From Haemaphysalis longicornis (lineage: Eukaryota > Arthropoda > Arachnida > Ixodida > Ixodidae): DNA of 64,000 nucleotides. Shown here one piece after another: positions 46,066-55,539 of the stretch (positions are counted from its first letter, which is position 1; each line of letters starts with the position of its first letter). The stretch lies in assembly GCA_013339765.2 (NCBI GenBank), contig CM023454.1:61767860-61831859 (forward strand), written 5' to 3'. The position numbers and the translations under genes were made by a program. Below the pieces are notes generated by a model. The model was given only the letters and a program-made list of their open reading frames with translations. It was not told the origin of the DNA and ran no database searches.

Positions 46066-47905
46066 TATCAAACGGTGAAGAATAAAAATATCCACCCCAG
46101 TTGACAGAAAAGAACTAGGGGAGCTTTGGAAGTTAACCAGTATGAGACAGCTGACATCTGGAAGTATAATGTGGAGAGGATCGAGCATGGTGCAAACAAC
46201 AGAGCCAGCAATAAAAAAGTAAAGAGGTGTTTAGGCATTGGAAAAAATTAGTAATGTGCACCACAAAAACAGGGAAATGTCATCACAAATAGGGTTAACA
46301 TACTCATAGTAGCCGAGGAGTTCCATTAGGATGTGTACAGCAGGCGGTCATCCAGGATAATGCCATTAAAGAATAGTTCATAGAAGGTAGACATCTCAAT
46401 AGTAACGACAGAAGTAAAGAACGCTTTGTAAGAATTAGAAGGGGACAAAGCCCCTGGAGAGGATAACATAACAGCAAACCTCTTGAAGGATGATTGGCAA
46501 ATTGTACTAAGAAAACTTGCAAACCTCTACACACAATGCCTAAGAGCGCGAATATTATCATTCCAATTATTAAGAAAAATGTCATAAAAACCTAAAATAC
46601 TACAAGCCGACAAGCATCCTGTCAGTCGTGTACAATGCTCTTAGCAAGGCAAGTGCCATTTCTGCTTAATCAGATTTCAGTCAACCTTAAGAACAAGCAG
46701 GTGTCCGTAAATGCTATTCAATATTGGATCATATTCACATGATTAGTCAAGTAATAGGAAAGTTCACGGAGTATGCTCAACAACTATATATATTCTCCAC
46801 AGAACATGAAAAAGCGTTTGCTCGGTCGAAACCTCATCATTCATTCAAGCATTGCGGAACAAGGGTTAAGACGAGTATTACGAAAGAATACTAGAGGGTG
46901 CCTACAATGAGTGCACAGATGCCATCGTCCTTCATTAGGAGAGCAGCAAATATCTATCAGCAAAAGCGTCAGAGAAGGTGACACAACCTCTTCAACGTTA
47001 TTAACAGCAACAGCACGCTTAAAAGTCGTATTCAGAACACTGGAGTGGGAACAGCTGGGCGTAAGGGTTAAAGGAGAATACCGACATATCTTCAAAGTTG
47101 CTGATGACGTTGCCTCTTTAAGTACATCCCTGAAAGAATTGCCAAACAGGTTTACCGCACTCGTCAAGCAGAGTAGAGCCATGGGTCTTAAAATAAAATC
47201 AAGAAAATTAAAGTAATGACCAATACCCTCGGGCGACCACAGTGCTTTGAGATACGTGGCGAAGCTGTAGAATTGGTAAGCGAATACATCTACCTAGGCA
47301 AGTTTTGGCACCGGATCCCCAACATAAGCTATAGTTATTAAAAGAATAAGAATGGGGTGCACTACATTAGGCAGGCTTTCTCCGAAAATGAATGGCAGCC
47401 TGCTATGAAGAAAGTGTTTGACCGCAGCATCTTACCGATCATCCCCTAAGGGGCGGAAACTTTAAAGCTCAGTAAAAAGGTTCAACAGAAATTGAGGAGG
47501 ACTCGGCCCGCAAATGGATGAAAAATATGTGTAACATTAATAGACAAGTAAAGAGCAGAGTGGGTGCAAGCGCGGGCAAGCACATATTTCTAGTATATGG
47601 AAACGCGTGCAAGCAGATATTTGTCGAAATTGAGAAGAAATCGTCTTCGGCAGGGCGTTTAATGTGAAGACAAGATACTCGTTCGTCATTAGGGTAACAG
47701 AGTGGATCGCTAGGTGGGCCATGTGGCGTAAGGAAGTAAGATTGGGAGATTATTTCAAAAAGGTCCTCGGAAAAATGCCGTCGAAGTTAGTAAAAGAACG
47801 GCATATTTCGACATCTTTGGGACAGGCCTTTGCCCTGCCCTGGGTGAAGGTAGGCTGATGATGATGATGATGATGATGGTGATGATGGTGATGATGAAGA
47901 CTCTT
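46066..47905 (+). mobile_element. RTE-type LINE relic, plus strand
   Basis: A more decayed relative of the RTE at 31.3 kb, in opposite orientation. Readable parts are LWKLTSMRQLTSGSIMWRGS-like N-terminal sequence near 46,120-46,180, EGDKAPGEDN near 46,440, a worn QAGFR-IDHIHMISQVIGKFTEYA region at 46,700-46,775, then VFRTLEWEQLGVRVKGEYRH (from about 47,030) and FKVADDVASL, where VADD replaces FADD (about 47,095-47,120). The thumb follows (SEYIYLGKF near 47,280). It ends with GATGATGATGATGATG and TGGTGATGATGG (47,858-47,897). Numerous stops. The poly-His frame on the minus strand here is the tail read backwards. Confidence 0.7.
47858..47897 (+). repeat. (GATGAT)n LINE tail
   Basis: A trinucleotide run ending the RTE copy, like the tail of the RTE at 31,259. 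Confidence 0.75.
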
Positions 47906-48261
47906 TACCGATGCGTACAAAGGAACCGTCCTTACGTTTGAATGGTTGTATTTTGTTTGAGAAATACTTACTTTGGTGTTCATTTTGAACTAGTTTTGGC
48001 AAAGTGGCAGTTCAAAGCGCCAAAAGCAAACCTGGGTGCTGAGGCGCGTTTTGGTTCATAGATGGGAAATATTTTCACCTCTGAGGATCTTGAGTGCAAG
48101 CCAAAATACGGGCAGAGAGAAAAGTTTGCTTCAATTTAAAAAGGAGCAAGCAGAATCGAGATCCTACAGTCGCGCTGAGGCTGCGCAGCGCTATTAAATT
48201 ACCACTTGGCCACTCCAGCAAGAAAGTTGTAGTTTTATGGGATTTGGAAAATATTCTTATT
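47906..48261 (-). other. Possible tRNA-like SINE head and body
   Basis: On the minus strand, GAGTGGCCAAGTGGTAAT (about 48,216-48,199) has A-box character, and AGGATCTCGATTC about 45 bases later could be a worn B box, followed by a T-run. This is the order of a tRNA-derived SINE head, of a different type from those at 48,615 and 7,563. The rest to 47,906 is unassigned. Confidence 0.3.
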
Positions 48262-48833
48262 TTCCAAATTCTTTAACTTGAGCTACTACATTATCCCCTT
48301 TGCTTTCCGAGGTCTTCTTGACTGCCTATTCTTATTTCTGTTTTATTTTCAACGAGCCCCTCATTTCCTATTCTGATTCGCTACATGCATAGCGAGGGCC
48401 TCTGTTTTGGCAGTCTTGGCGCTGTAGGGAGCTTAAGAAGGTTCAACGCTGGTCGACCACTCTGGACTTGTCGAAGACGCTCGAGTCACGGCCCAGGGGT
48501 TAAAAAGAAGGTCCCCTTCATCCCGAGTAGTCCGAGTGGCGCTGGCTACCATCCCCAAGCGCAGGAAACAAAAACACCTGAACATAAATAGCCCAGAAAG
48601 TGGAGGCTAAAGTAGCCCCGCCGGTAGCGTAGTGGTTATCGCACCAGACCGGTATTTTGGAGGTCGTGGTTTCGGATCCCACCTGGCGGGCATTTTTTGT
48701 CCACTTTCTTGTTTTCTAAATTCTTTATCTTCAGCTACTACATCCTTCCCTTTGCTTTCCGAGGTCTTCTTGACTGCCAATTCTTATTTCTGTCTTATTT
48801 TCAACGAGCCCCTCAATTCCTATTCTGATTCGC

Positions 48834-48835
<2 letters not shown>
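48262..48835 (+). repeat. SINE-body / PLE-3'UTR composite, copy 1
   Basis: Two modules recur here. Module U (SINE body: GCTTTCCGAGGTCTTCTTGA, CTGCC-TTCTTATTTCTGT, CAACGAGCCCCTC, TCTGATTCGCTACATGC) occupies 48,262-48,390 and again 48,700-48,835. Module V (GTCGACCACTC, GTCGTAGACACTCGAGTC-like sequence, GGTTAAAAAGAAGGTCCCCT, AGTAGTCCGAGTGGCGCTGG) occupies 48,400-48,560. Module V also forms the 3' flank of the minus-strand PLE at 51.2 kb, so it is probably PLE 3'-UTR. A tRNA-like head lies at 48,615-48,691. The second U stops at a (TA)n run. Confidence 0.6.
48615..48691 (+). mobile_element. tRNA-like SINE head, complete cloverleaf
   Basis: Can be folded as a cloverleaf. Acceptor CCCGCC/GGCGGG, D stem GCG/CGC, anticodon stem CCAGA/TTTGG with loop CCGGTAT, and a T arm around TTTCGGATCCC (one mismatch). 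The A box is TAGCGTAGTGGTT and the B box GGTTTCGGATCCC. A T-run at 48,693-48,698 could stop RNA polymerase III. Position 33 of the anticodon loop is C, not the near-universal T, and a related degenerate copy occurs at 49,650, so I read it as a SINE head, not a working tRNA gene. Flanking AGAAAGTGGA and TCCACTTTCT form an inverted repeat around it. Confidence 0.6.

Positions 48836-48880
<45 letters not shown>
48836..48880. repeat. (TA)n microsatellite
   Basis: An almost pure TA run replaces the SINE body downstream of TCTGATTCGCTA. Confidence 0.9.
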
Positions 48881-48969
48881 ATATATTGTTTTCTCTCTCT
48901 CTCTTTTTTGCAAACCTTCACCTCACCTCGCGAGAAGCGTGTTTGTTTGCTACCCTCTCTCCCCAAATC

Positions 48970-49100
48970 CCCCTCTCTCTTTTTTTCGGCGTCGTTGGAC
49001 GACGAGCTATAAATACCGTCACAGAAATACGAAATGTTGCCTGAGAAAGATCGCATCCGATCGAAACGTCGACCAATAAACAGTTTTGTTAGAAGCTATA
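48970..49100 (+). ncRNA. PLE terminal fragment with hammerhead-like core
   Basis: A fragment between two TA-rich blocks reads CTATAAATACCG, GAAATGTTGC, then CTGAGAAAGATCGCATCCGA and TCGAAACGTCGACC, followed by AATAAACAG. The order CTGA, a stem (GATCG-CATC-CGATC, five perfect pairs), then GAAAC is that of a hammerhead ribozyme core, which PLE terminal repeats are known to carry. Against the consensus CUGANGA the G at the eighth core position appears to be A, so self-cleavage is doubtful. No PLE coding sequence is attached. Confidence 0.45.
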
Positions 49101-49112
49101 CCCATTTTTTTA

Positions 49113-49227
49113 CTATATATATATTTAGTATATATAATATATTTAAATAATATATATATATATATATCATATATATATATATATATATATTATACTATAT
49201 ATTTTTTTTTTATATATATGTAGTTAT
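49113..49227. repeat. TA-rich low-complexity block
   Basis: Interrupted TA runs with ATATTT and a T9 run. No other content. Confidence 0.9.
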
Positions 49228-49261
49228 ATATAGATATCTGTATATAGATATGCTTATATGG

Positions 49262-49915
49262 TTTATTTCACGCCACTTTCTTTCTGACTCAAAAACTCTT
49301 CATCTGCTTTATGACCAACCACAACCTGCTCTCTGCTTTCCAAGGTTTTCTTGACTGCCAATCATTATTTTCTGTGTTATTTCACCGAGCCCCTCCATTC
49401 ACATTTCTGATTCGCTACATGCTTACCGAGGGCCTATGTTATTGCAGTCCCGTTGCAAAGGGTAGCTTAAGAGGGTTCAAGGCTTGTCGACCACTCTCGA
49501 CATGTCGTAGACACTCGAGTCATGGCCCGGGGGTTTAAAAGAAGGTCCCCTTCACCCCACGTAGTCCGAGTGGCCCTGGCTACCACCCTCCAGTGCAGGA
49601 ATAATAAAATAACTTATCATAAATATCCAAGAAAGTGGTGGAGGAACAGCCACGCCATTAGCGTAGTGCTTATACCACCAGACCGGTATTCTGAAGGTCT
49701 TGGGTTCGGATCCCACCCGGCTAATATTTTTTCACCACTTTCTTTCTGACTTAAATAACTCTTCATCTGTTTCTATGACCCACCACAACCTACCCTTTGC
49801 TTTCCTTGGTTTTCTTTACTGCCAACCCTTATTTTCGGTCCTATTTCATCGAGCGCCACATTTCCCATTTCTGATTTGCTACATGCTTAGTGAGGGCCTC
49901 TGTTCTGGCCACGGT
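49262..49915 (+). repeat. SINE-body / PLE-3'UTR composite, copy 2
   Basis: Same module order as 48,262-48,835: U (49,262-49,420), V (49,440-49,590), tRNA-like head (49,650-49,725), then a second U (49,726-49,915). The tRNA-like head has A box TTAGCGTAGTGCTTA and B box GGGTTCGGATCCC, and lies within CAAGAAAGTGGTG / CACCACTTTCTTT inverted flanks. The second U ends in GAGGGCCTCTGTTCTGGC at 49,906-49,910, where a different sequence begins. The V module appears to resume at 50,911. Confidence 0.6.
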
Positions 49916-50910
49916 GTAAGATATATTATTAGGTGAGGACACAGCTTACAAAACGAACGTGTGCTCTTCGTCTTGATAAAGTCGCCAAACTTGCGCCGCT
50001 GAGACCGTTGATTGCAGCGCCCTCCAGCGGCAGAAAAAAGAAGCTGCCCGAGCGCCGCCCACTCGGAGGTGTTCGGATCCCTTCGGCTCCTTTTCGGGCC
50101 TTCTCGGCAGCTTCCGTAACCGGTCGTCTGCTCGATTTCTGCTCGCCGCAGCTTCGCTGGTTCCGCCGGCCGGGGGTGCAGACGATAATTTGAAGAAAGC
50201 CGTGCGAAAGCCTTTGCGCTCGCCCCAGTGTTTCAACGTGTTCTAAGCATGTGTTTTGAGTCGGTAACAATCAAAAGAAGGTATAAAACACTAAACCGAA
50301 GGGAATGTGTGCCGCGGTAGCCGTTGAGCGCTCACACAAATCAGATTTTATGCTGCGCTTTTTATGCTTGCGCAAAGAAAAAATGCGGCGCAAATGTTTT
50401 ATTGAGTACATACTGCAACGGATGGCAAGAAAACGTGACAGTAATTAACGTTACCTGCGATCCTAAACGAATGAATGCGTGCTCTGCAGCCATCCCCAGC
50501 AGAAAATGATGCTACTTGCGGTCAGCATTTTTCTGAGAATGCGGTTGCGCGAAAGGGTTCTTTTTGGTGCTTTTAGGGGATGTACTACTGAATGTCGAAG
50601 AGGTGCGCGCTCGCAAACAATGCAGTGCCGTCGACTTTATCGTTGGCTACAGCCCCTCAAGCTACTCCGTACAAGCAGCGGCAAAAGAAATCGTCCGCTG
50701 CCGGAACAACGCCCCGACATACAAGGAAAGTAGGCAGTTTGTGAAATGGATTAAACGGCCGGGCGGCGAGTAAGCTGACAATTCTTCGTCGTAAATGACG
50801 TTGCATAAGTGGGGTAAGTCCATGCACGAAGCAGCGGAGACGAATCGATGTTGTCAAACTCACTGCCGGTGTCCATGTTTCTGAGGAGCTGCGCGCGCGT
50901 CGCAGTCTTG
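49916..50910 (+). other. ~1-kb GC-rich insertion in the composite repeat
   Basis: This block separates CTCTGTTCTGGC (left) from AGTCTTGGTGCCAAGGCTAA (right), which are contiguous in copy 1 at 48,400-48,440. It is GC-rich at 49,970-50,190, has a TATA-like GGTATAAAAC at about 50,280, and contains a possible exon (50,577-50,773). No TE motif or clear inverted ends were seen. It might be a retrocopied or captured host fragment or an unknown transposon. Confidence 0.4.
50577..50773 (+). CDS. Candidate terminal exon, unknown protein
   Basis: A pyrimidine-rich tract ending TTTTTGGTGCTTTTAG (50,561-50,576) would make a good 3' splice site. The following frame codes for DVLLNVEEVRARKQCSAVDF and further, through APTYKESRQFVKWIKRPGGE, to a TAA at 50,771. 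Composition is balanced and soluble-protein-like, unlike most chance frames here. I recognise no domain. No partner exon is identified, and it sits in an insertion within repeats, so a pseudogene fragment or unknown TE protein is equally possible. Confidence 0.2.
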
Positions 50911-51985
50911 GTGCCAAGGCTAACTTAAGAGACTGCAACGCTGGCCGACCATTCTCGACATGTCGTAGACACTCGAGTCACGGCTCGGGGGTTAAAAAGA
51001 AGGTCCCCTAAACCCCGAGTAGTCCGAGTGGCGCTGGCTACCACCCCCAAGTGCAGTATCAAAAAAAGTACCTTAGCATAATCGGTGGGAATCTGCTTGA
51101 ATAAAACGAACACAAAAGGAAGAGGGAGATACAAGACACAATGCTGACTATCAAATGCAATTTTAGTGAAGGAAACACCAATATATACATACAAAAAACA
51201 CGAAAAATATAAAAAGCTTGATCCCGTCAGTCAGTTAAATGATTAGCGAATATCACTGCGCAGAAACTCTTTTTCTGTGCGTGAATGTGCCACAGACGGC
51301 ACACTGACGCAGCTATCTCCAGCTTCGTCTATCCCCAATGCTTCAACTATCTCTCATCCAATTCTACTTCTCTTCCGTCCGACAACTGCGATTTTGTTCC
51401 CGTAGGCTTCGCAGGGGCAGTCTCGAACGTGGGTGGCAATGTGGCCGGAAGGGGTTGCTTGCGCAAAGCAGAAGGCTCTCGGGCGTGTCATTCAGGCTTC
51501 GGACGGTTTGTCCGATGTAGATGGACCGGCCCTTCAGGGGAATTTTGTAGACCACATTTTTGCCGCAATCTGCGTACCTTGTCTGGTGTTTTTTTTGTCA
51601 TAAACTGGCAATCTTGCGCACCTGTTAACCTGGTGGCACATGCCGTAGGCTTTGTTGGGGGCGGAGAATATGACCTTGATGTCATGTTTCTTCCCCACTT
51701 TTTTCATGACATCAGTAAACCCATGTACTTATGGCAGCTCTGGCAAACGTCTTCTGTCGTCTTCAATGGGTTGAGGAGGCCGTCTCTTCTCTTTAACCTT
51801 TATATTTTGCCGGAGCGTTTCGCAGACAGGTTTCAGCAAGCTTTTTGGGTATCCGGCGTTCTGTAGGCGACTGTCCTGTCTTTCGAAACTGGTAGCTATC
51901 TCGTGCAGACCGGACCGGCTCTCATCAAACTGACGGTAGCCGTTTTCTGGGAGGAAACTGCGCCACCGAAAAAATCTTGAAGCCC
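50911..51985 (-). mobile_element. Penelope-like element, 5'-truncated, with 3' region
   Basis: Reading down from 51,985 on the minus strand, the end of RT is RSFLPENGYRQFDESRSGLH and TSFERQDSRLQNAGYPKSLL (frame 52,073-51,729), then KKVGKKHDIKVIFSAPNKAY. The GIY-YIG endonuclease follows as VYKIPLKGRSIYIGQTVRSL (51,555 onward). A frame change then gives HIATHVRDCPCEAYG, VVGRKRSRIG and EIVEALGIDEAGDSCVSVPS near 51,290. The Tyr-Ile-Gly core and the Cys pair CPC are kept. The 3' region (51,220-50,911) contains module V, shared with 48.4 and 49.4 kb. RT catalytic blocks are missing because the upstream side is replaced by a Gypsy element at about 51,990. Confidence 0.75.
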
Positions 51986-53194
51986 CCAAGTTCCCATGAA
52001 ATACATTGACTGTATTTATAGAAGGAGTTTGGGGAGAAGCTTTAGTAGATACAGTTTCCGGTGATTCCGTCATTCATGCTGATTTGTACTCTAGGTTTGG
52101 CAATGTTACAATGCCCTATGACGGTCCGACTGTACGTGACTCCAATGGCGTTATGATTCGACCCTCCGGATTCTGCAGAGCTCGTGTTTTCATCGAATAT
52201 TTACGTCATCACAAACAGTTCCTATTGTTCTCCTCGTGTGCACATCGTATTTTTCGGTTAGAGTTTTCTGTAATCAGCCTCAGCAGTCATCATCCGTCGC
52301 CAACCCGTCATTCATATCGCCGACACCTTCATTGCCATTGTTTCTGAAAGACCGAAGCAACGCCTCTTAGTTGCGACGACCGACTCTCCTCAGTCCGCAT
52401 GAGAAGAAACAGTTGTGTCTGTCTCCTCGACTACAGTCAGTATTGGTTTTGTGTTGGTTGAACCAGCTGGGACTTTTATTTTGGTAGGCGTAGTACTACC
52501 TTCCTGCCTCGTCCATTTTCAGTATGGTTCAGCTGTGCCTGCTGCAGTAAATACGTCTGCCGAAACAATTTTGCTACCACAAGGTGCAACGGTCGCTTCT
52601 GTTTTTGACGATGAGGCGGTGTCTGTCCTTCCACTTTCAACACTTTCAACAGATCTATACATCTCGAGGTCGACAAACCCAGCCTCTGTTTTCGACAGAA
52701 AAATAGGTTCTCATCTGACAGCAGACCAGTAGCAAACGTTACAAATGGTATTATTCAAACACCAGCATTTCTTCGATGTTTTTTGTCTGCTCTTGGAAAG
52801 ACATCTGCTGCGGAACATTGCATTGATACAGATGCATCGCCTAGTGTCCGCCGCCGCCCATACCGCGTTTATCCAACCCAGCGTTAACGTCGGATAGAAA
52901 CACCAATAACTTCGGTAGGTAACGTCTGAAGATTACGTCGACGACGTGCTCAAGCGGAATATCGTTCTTCCTTCATCGAGTCCCTGGTCTTCGCCTGTTT
53001 GTTAGTGCAAAAAACGTATGGTTCCGCTCGCTTTTGCGTGAATTATGGGCCGCTGAACAAAATAACTTGTGAAGACGTCCACCCGATGCCATTGATGATG
53101 CCATAGACTCTTTGTAAGGCGCCAAGTAGTTTACGGGTCTCGATCTTCGCTCTGGGTACAGGCCAGTTCCCAAGCACGAAGCCGTTAAAGAAAA
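51986..53194 (+). pseudogene. Gypsy 2: protease and RT N-terminal half
   Basis: The plus strand reads TVFIEGVWGEALVDTVSGDS, then VIHADLYSRFG, an aspartic protease in which the active-site DTG has become DTV (about 52,046). The linker follows in frame 52,415-52,732 (VLLPQGATVASVFDDEAVSV-type sequence, with ILLPQ here), then DTDASPSVRRRPYRV near 52,830-52,870. RT fingers follow, with SSPWSSPVC-like and FCVNYGPLNKITCEDVHPMP near 52,975-53,090 and FTGLDLRSGYRPVPKHEAVK up to 53,190. The frame then stops at an insertion and resumes at 54,123. There is no gag or 5' LTR, because a PLE abuts on the left. Distinct from Gypsy B in sequence and strand. Confidence 0.75.
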
Positions 53195-54122
53195 AAATTA
53201 CACCATCTTCCCGTGGGGAACCCTGATGAGTATGCGAAGCATCGTGGCGGTGCCGTGTGGCTTCCTTTTGTTGCCGTTATGTTGAGTGATCTGGTTTTTA
53301 CTAGCGCCAGAGGGAGTTCCGCGTCCGGGTCCACACCGGGGGCAAAGGTACGGAAGTACTGTTGTGTTACGGTGATTAGGCGGTGGTTCTCCATGCGCCG
53401 AAACTCGTCCATCATGTTCTTGCGATGTTGTCTCTGTGGTAGAATGGGTAGTCTCCGTCAGCCTTGGTGAGGTAAAGGTTCTTGACATTGGTGCACCGGA
53501 TCAGAGCAATGTACACGCCCTCCTCTTCGCAGCTTTGTCTTCTTCTTCTTCGGCGGTTCCCCTACGGGAAGATGACAACGGTGGTTGAACGCGAACCGAT
53601 CTCGTGATGGATTCTTTGGTTGGCCAATCCCTAGGGGCACCCTGCAAAAATCAGCAGCAAAGGCGCGGCGGACGCGGCTGATTCAGTTGCACGGCGATTC
53701 GCTCTGTGGCGCTTCCCGCAACAGCTTTCCGACGGGAAATTCAACATACTCCTCTAAAGTTTTCAGTTCGTCGTTTCCGTTGACGTTCAGCTTCGCGCGC
53801 CTTCGTTGTATCAGTGACTTCTTGGCGTAGTTTCAATGAGTCAAGGATATAATGCGCGTTAGTAGCACTTGCTCCTGTCCCGCGTCTGTAGTGTATTTTT
53901 TTTTTTTTTTTTGTATTTTTTTTTTTTTTTTTGTAGTTGGAAGAGCGCCGCATACCTCCGGTTGCGGCCAGGGGGTAGTGGGATCGAAACGCGGTGCCGG
54001 TAACTATTTCTTTTTTTATTGCGTAGTATCGCGCAGCTGTGGGTGTAAGGAGGTGAGTTGCGCGTGAGCAGTGTGAGTGCGGACGCCGACGCGATACATA
54101 CTGAGACTATGAGATGCTTTCG
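53195..54122. mobile_element. Unidentified ~0.93-kb insertion inside Gypsy 2 RT
   Basis: The Gypsy frame runs to HEAVKEK (53,195) and resumes at 54,123 with TAFAAPGGLYQFNV, so the codons on both sides are consecutive in the family. The insert begins TTACACCATCTTCCCGTGGG and ends in a hairpin AGATGCTTTCGCATCT (54,112-54,127). A related word GTATGCGAAGCATC lies near the left end at about 53,229. Inside are two T16 runs (53,892-53,930) and a minus-strand frame (53,415-53,185) with an unrecognised protein. A terminal hairpin followed by CTAA could suggest a Helitron-like end. I have no diagnostic protein, so family is open. Confidence 0.5.
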
Positions 54123-55240
54123 CATCTAAAACAGCTTTTGCCGCGCCAGGTGGTCTTTACCAATTTAACGTGAGGTCATTCGGGCTGTGCCACGCTCCGG
54201 CCACATTTGAGCGAATGATTGACACCCTTCTTCGTGGCCTTCAATGGAGAACCTGCCTTTGTTATCTAGACGACATTGTTGTTTTTTTTTTTCGCTACTT
54301 TTGCTGACCACCTACACCACCTAGATGAAGTCCTTACACGCCTAGAAAATGCCGTGCTTGAAATAAATACAAAAAGTACCGATTCGCAAGCAAATCCATA
54401 AATGTTATCGGACAGGTGGTGAGCCAAAACCGAATTCGCCCGGAGCGCAGTATAATTAATGGCTTTCAAAACTTTACCTGCCGACCTGTCTCAAAGACCT
54501 CCACAGTTTTCTTAACTTGGCATCTTATTTACGTCGTTTCATACGATACTTCGCTTGGCTTGCTTCCCCCCTCTACAAATTTTTCGCGTCTGGCACCTCC
54601 TACAATTTGTCTGCTGACTGCGAAGAAGCGTTCGAAAATCTCAAGCACACTGTCACTTCTGCGCCAGTGCTCTTCCATTTTGACCAAACGGCGGCCACCA
54701 TTCTGCACAAAGACGCTATTGGGCATGGCCTCGGTAACGTTCTGTTGCAGCGCACCTCATCTTCAGTGGAAAACGTTGCAGCCTATGCAAGTCGTGCACT
54801 GACACCTGCCGAACGAAATTATACAATTACAAAACAAGGGTGTCTCGCCCTTGTCTCGGCAGTACAAAAGTATCGCCCATACCTGTACGGACGTCACTTT
54901 AATGTGGTCACTGATCACCATGATTAATGTTGGCTCTCGTCGCTCAAGAACCTGAATGAATGGCTTGGCCAGTGGGTCTTGCGCCCGCAAGAGTACGATT
55001 TCACTGTGATCTGCAAATCTGGCAAAAGCATATGGATGCAGACGCCCTTTTGCGTTGCCCTGTCTTGTCACAAAGTGATACATCAACTCCTGCAGCTCAA
55101 GCAATCCTGCCAATGGCGCCTTTGGACGCCACCAAGCTCGACTGTCCCGAAGACGTGGTTGCACTCCAATGGACAGAACAATATTTTGTCGAAAACTGAG
55201 GGATTGACTGTATAATTTCGCAGAGCCATCAAACAGCTGC
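54123..55240 (+). pseudogene. Gypsy 2: RT catalytic region and RNase H
   Basis: After the insertion the plus strand reads TAFAAPGGLYQFNVRSFGLC, then HAPATFERMIDTLLRGLQWR and CLCYLDDIVV, where YLDD is the RT catalytic box (about 54,262-54,273). Frame 54,517-54,927 contains the connection and RNase H: MASYLRRFIRYFAWLASPLY, APVLFHFDQTAATILHKDAI (the first Asp of DAS appears as KDA), YASRALTPAERNYTITKQGC and FNVVTDHHD before a stop. Frame 54,960-55,200 continues with QEYDFTVICKSGKSIWMQTP. Frameshifts at about 54,300 and 54,930. It ends near a TATG/TA microsatellite. Confidence 0.8.
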
Positions 55241-55269
55241 TTGCGTCATCAGCTGCAGAAGGTCTATCT

Positions 55270-55337
55270 GTATGTGTATATATGTTGTGTATGTATGTGT
55301 GTATATATATGTGTGTATGTATATACATGTATGTATG

Positions 55338-55369
<32 letters not shown>

Positions 55370-55382
55370 TATGTATGTATAA
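55270..55382. repeat. (TATG)/(TA) microsatellite
   Basis: Alternating TGTATG and TATATA runs separate the RNase H and integrase parts of Gypsy 2. Confidence 0.9.
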
Positions 55383-55539
55383 TCTGCAGAATGAATTCAA
55401 GTACATATATGCTGATGTGTATCTATTATTTTCAAATTTACTAGCGTAAACCTTGTGTTAATGCTTTTTTGCTGCTAAAGCGTTTGTATATGGGCCTCCC
55501 CTAGCTTCGGCTATTGGCCCAACATTTTCGTGCCTGTTT

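Noticed and set aside
47750..48002. Minus-strand frame with a run of histidines (and a Ser-rich frame beside it)
   Set aside because: It is the (GATGAT)n tail of the plus-strand RTE LINE read backwards.
48615..48691. Functional tRNA gene
   Set aside because: C at position 33, a T-stem mismatch, degenerate sister copies and repeat context all point to a SINE head.
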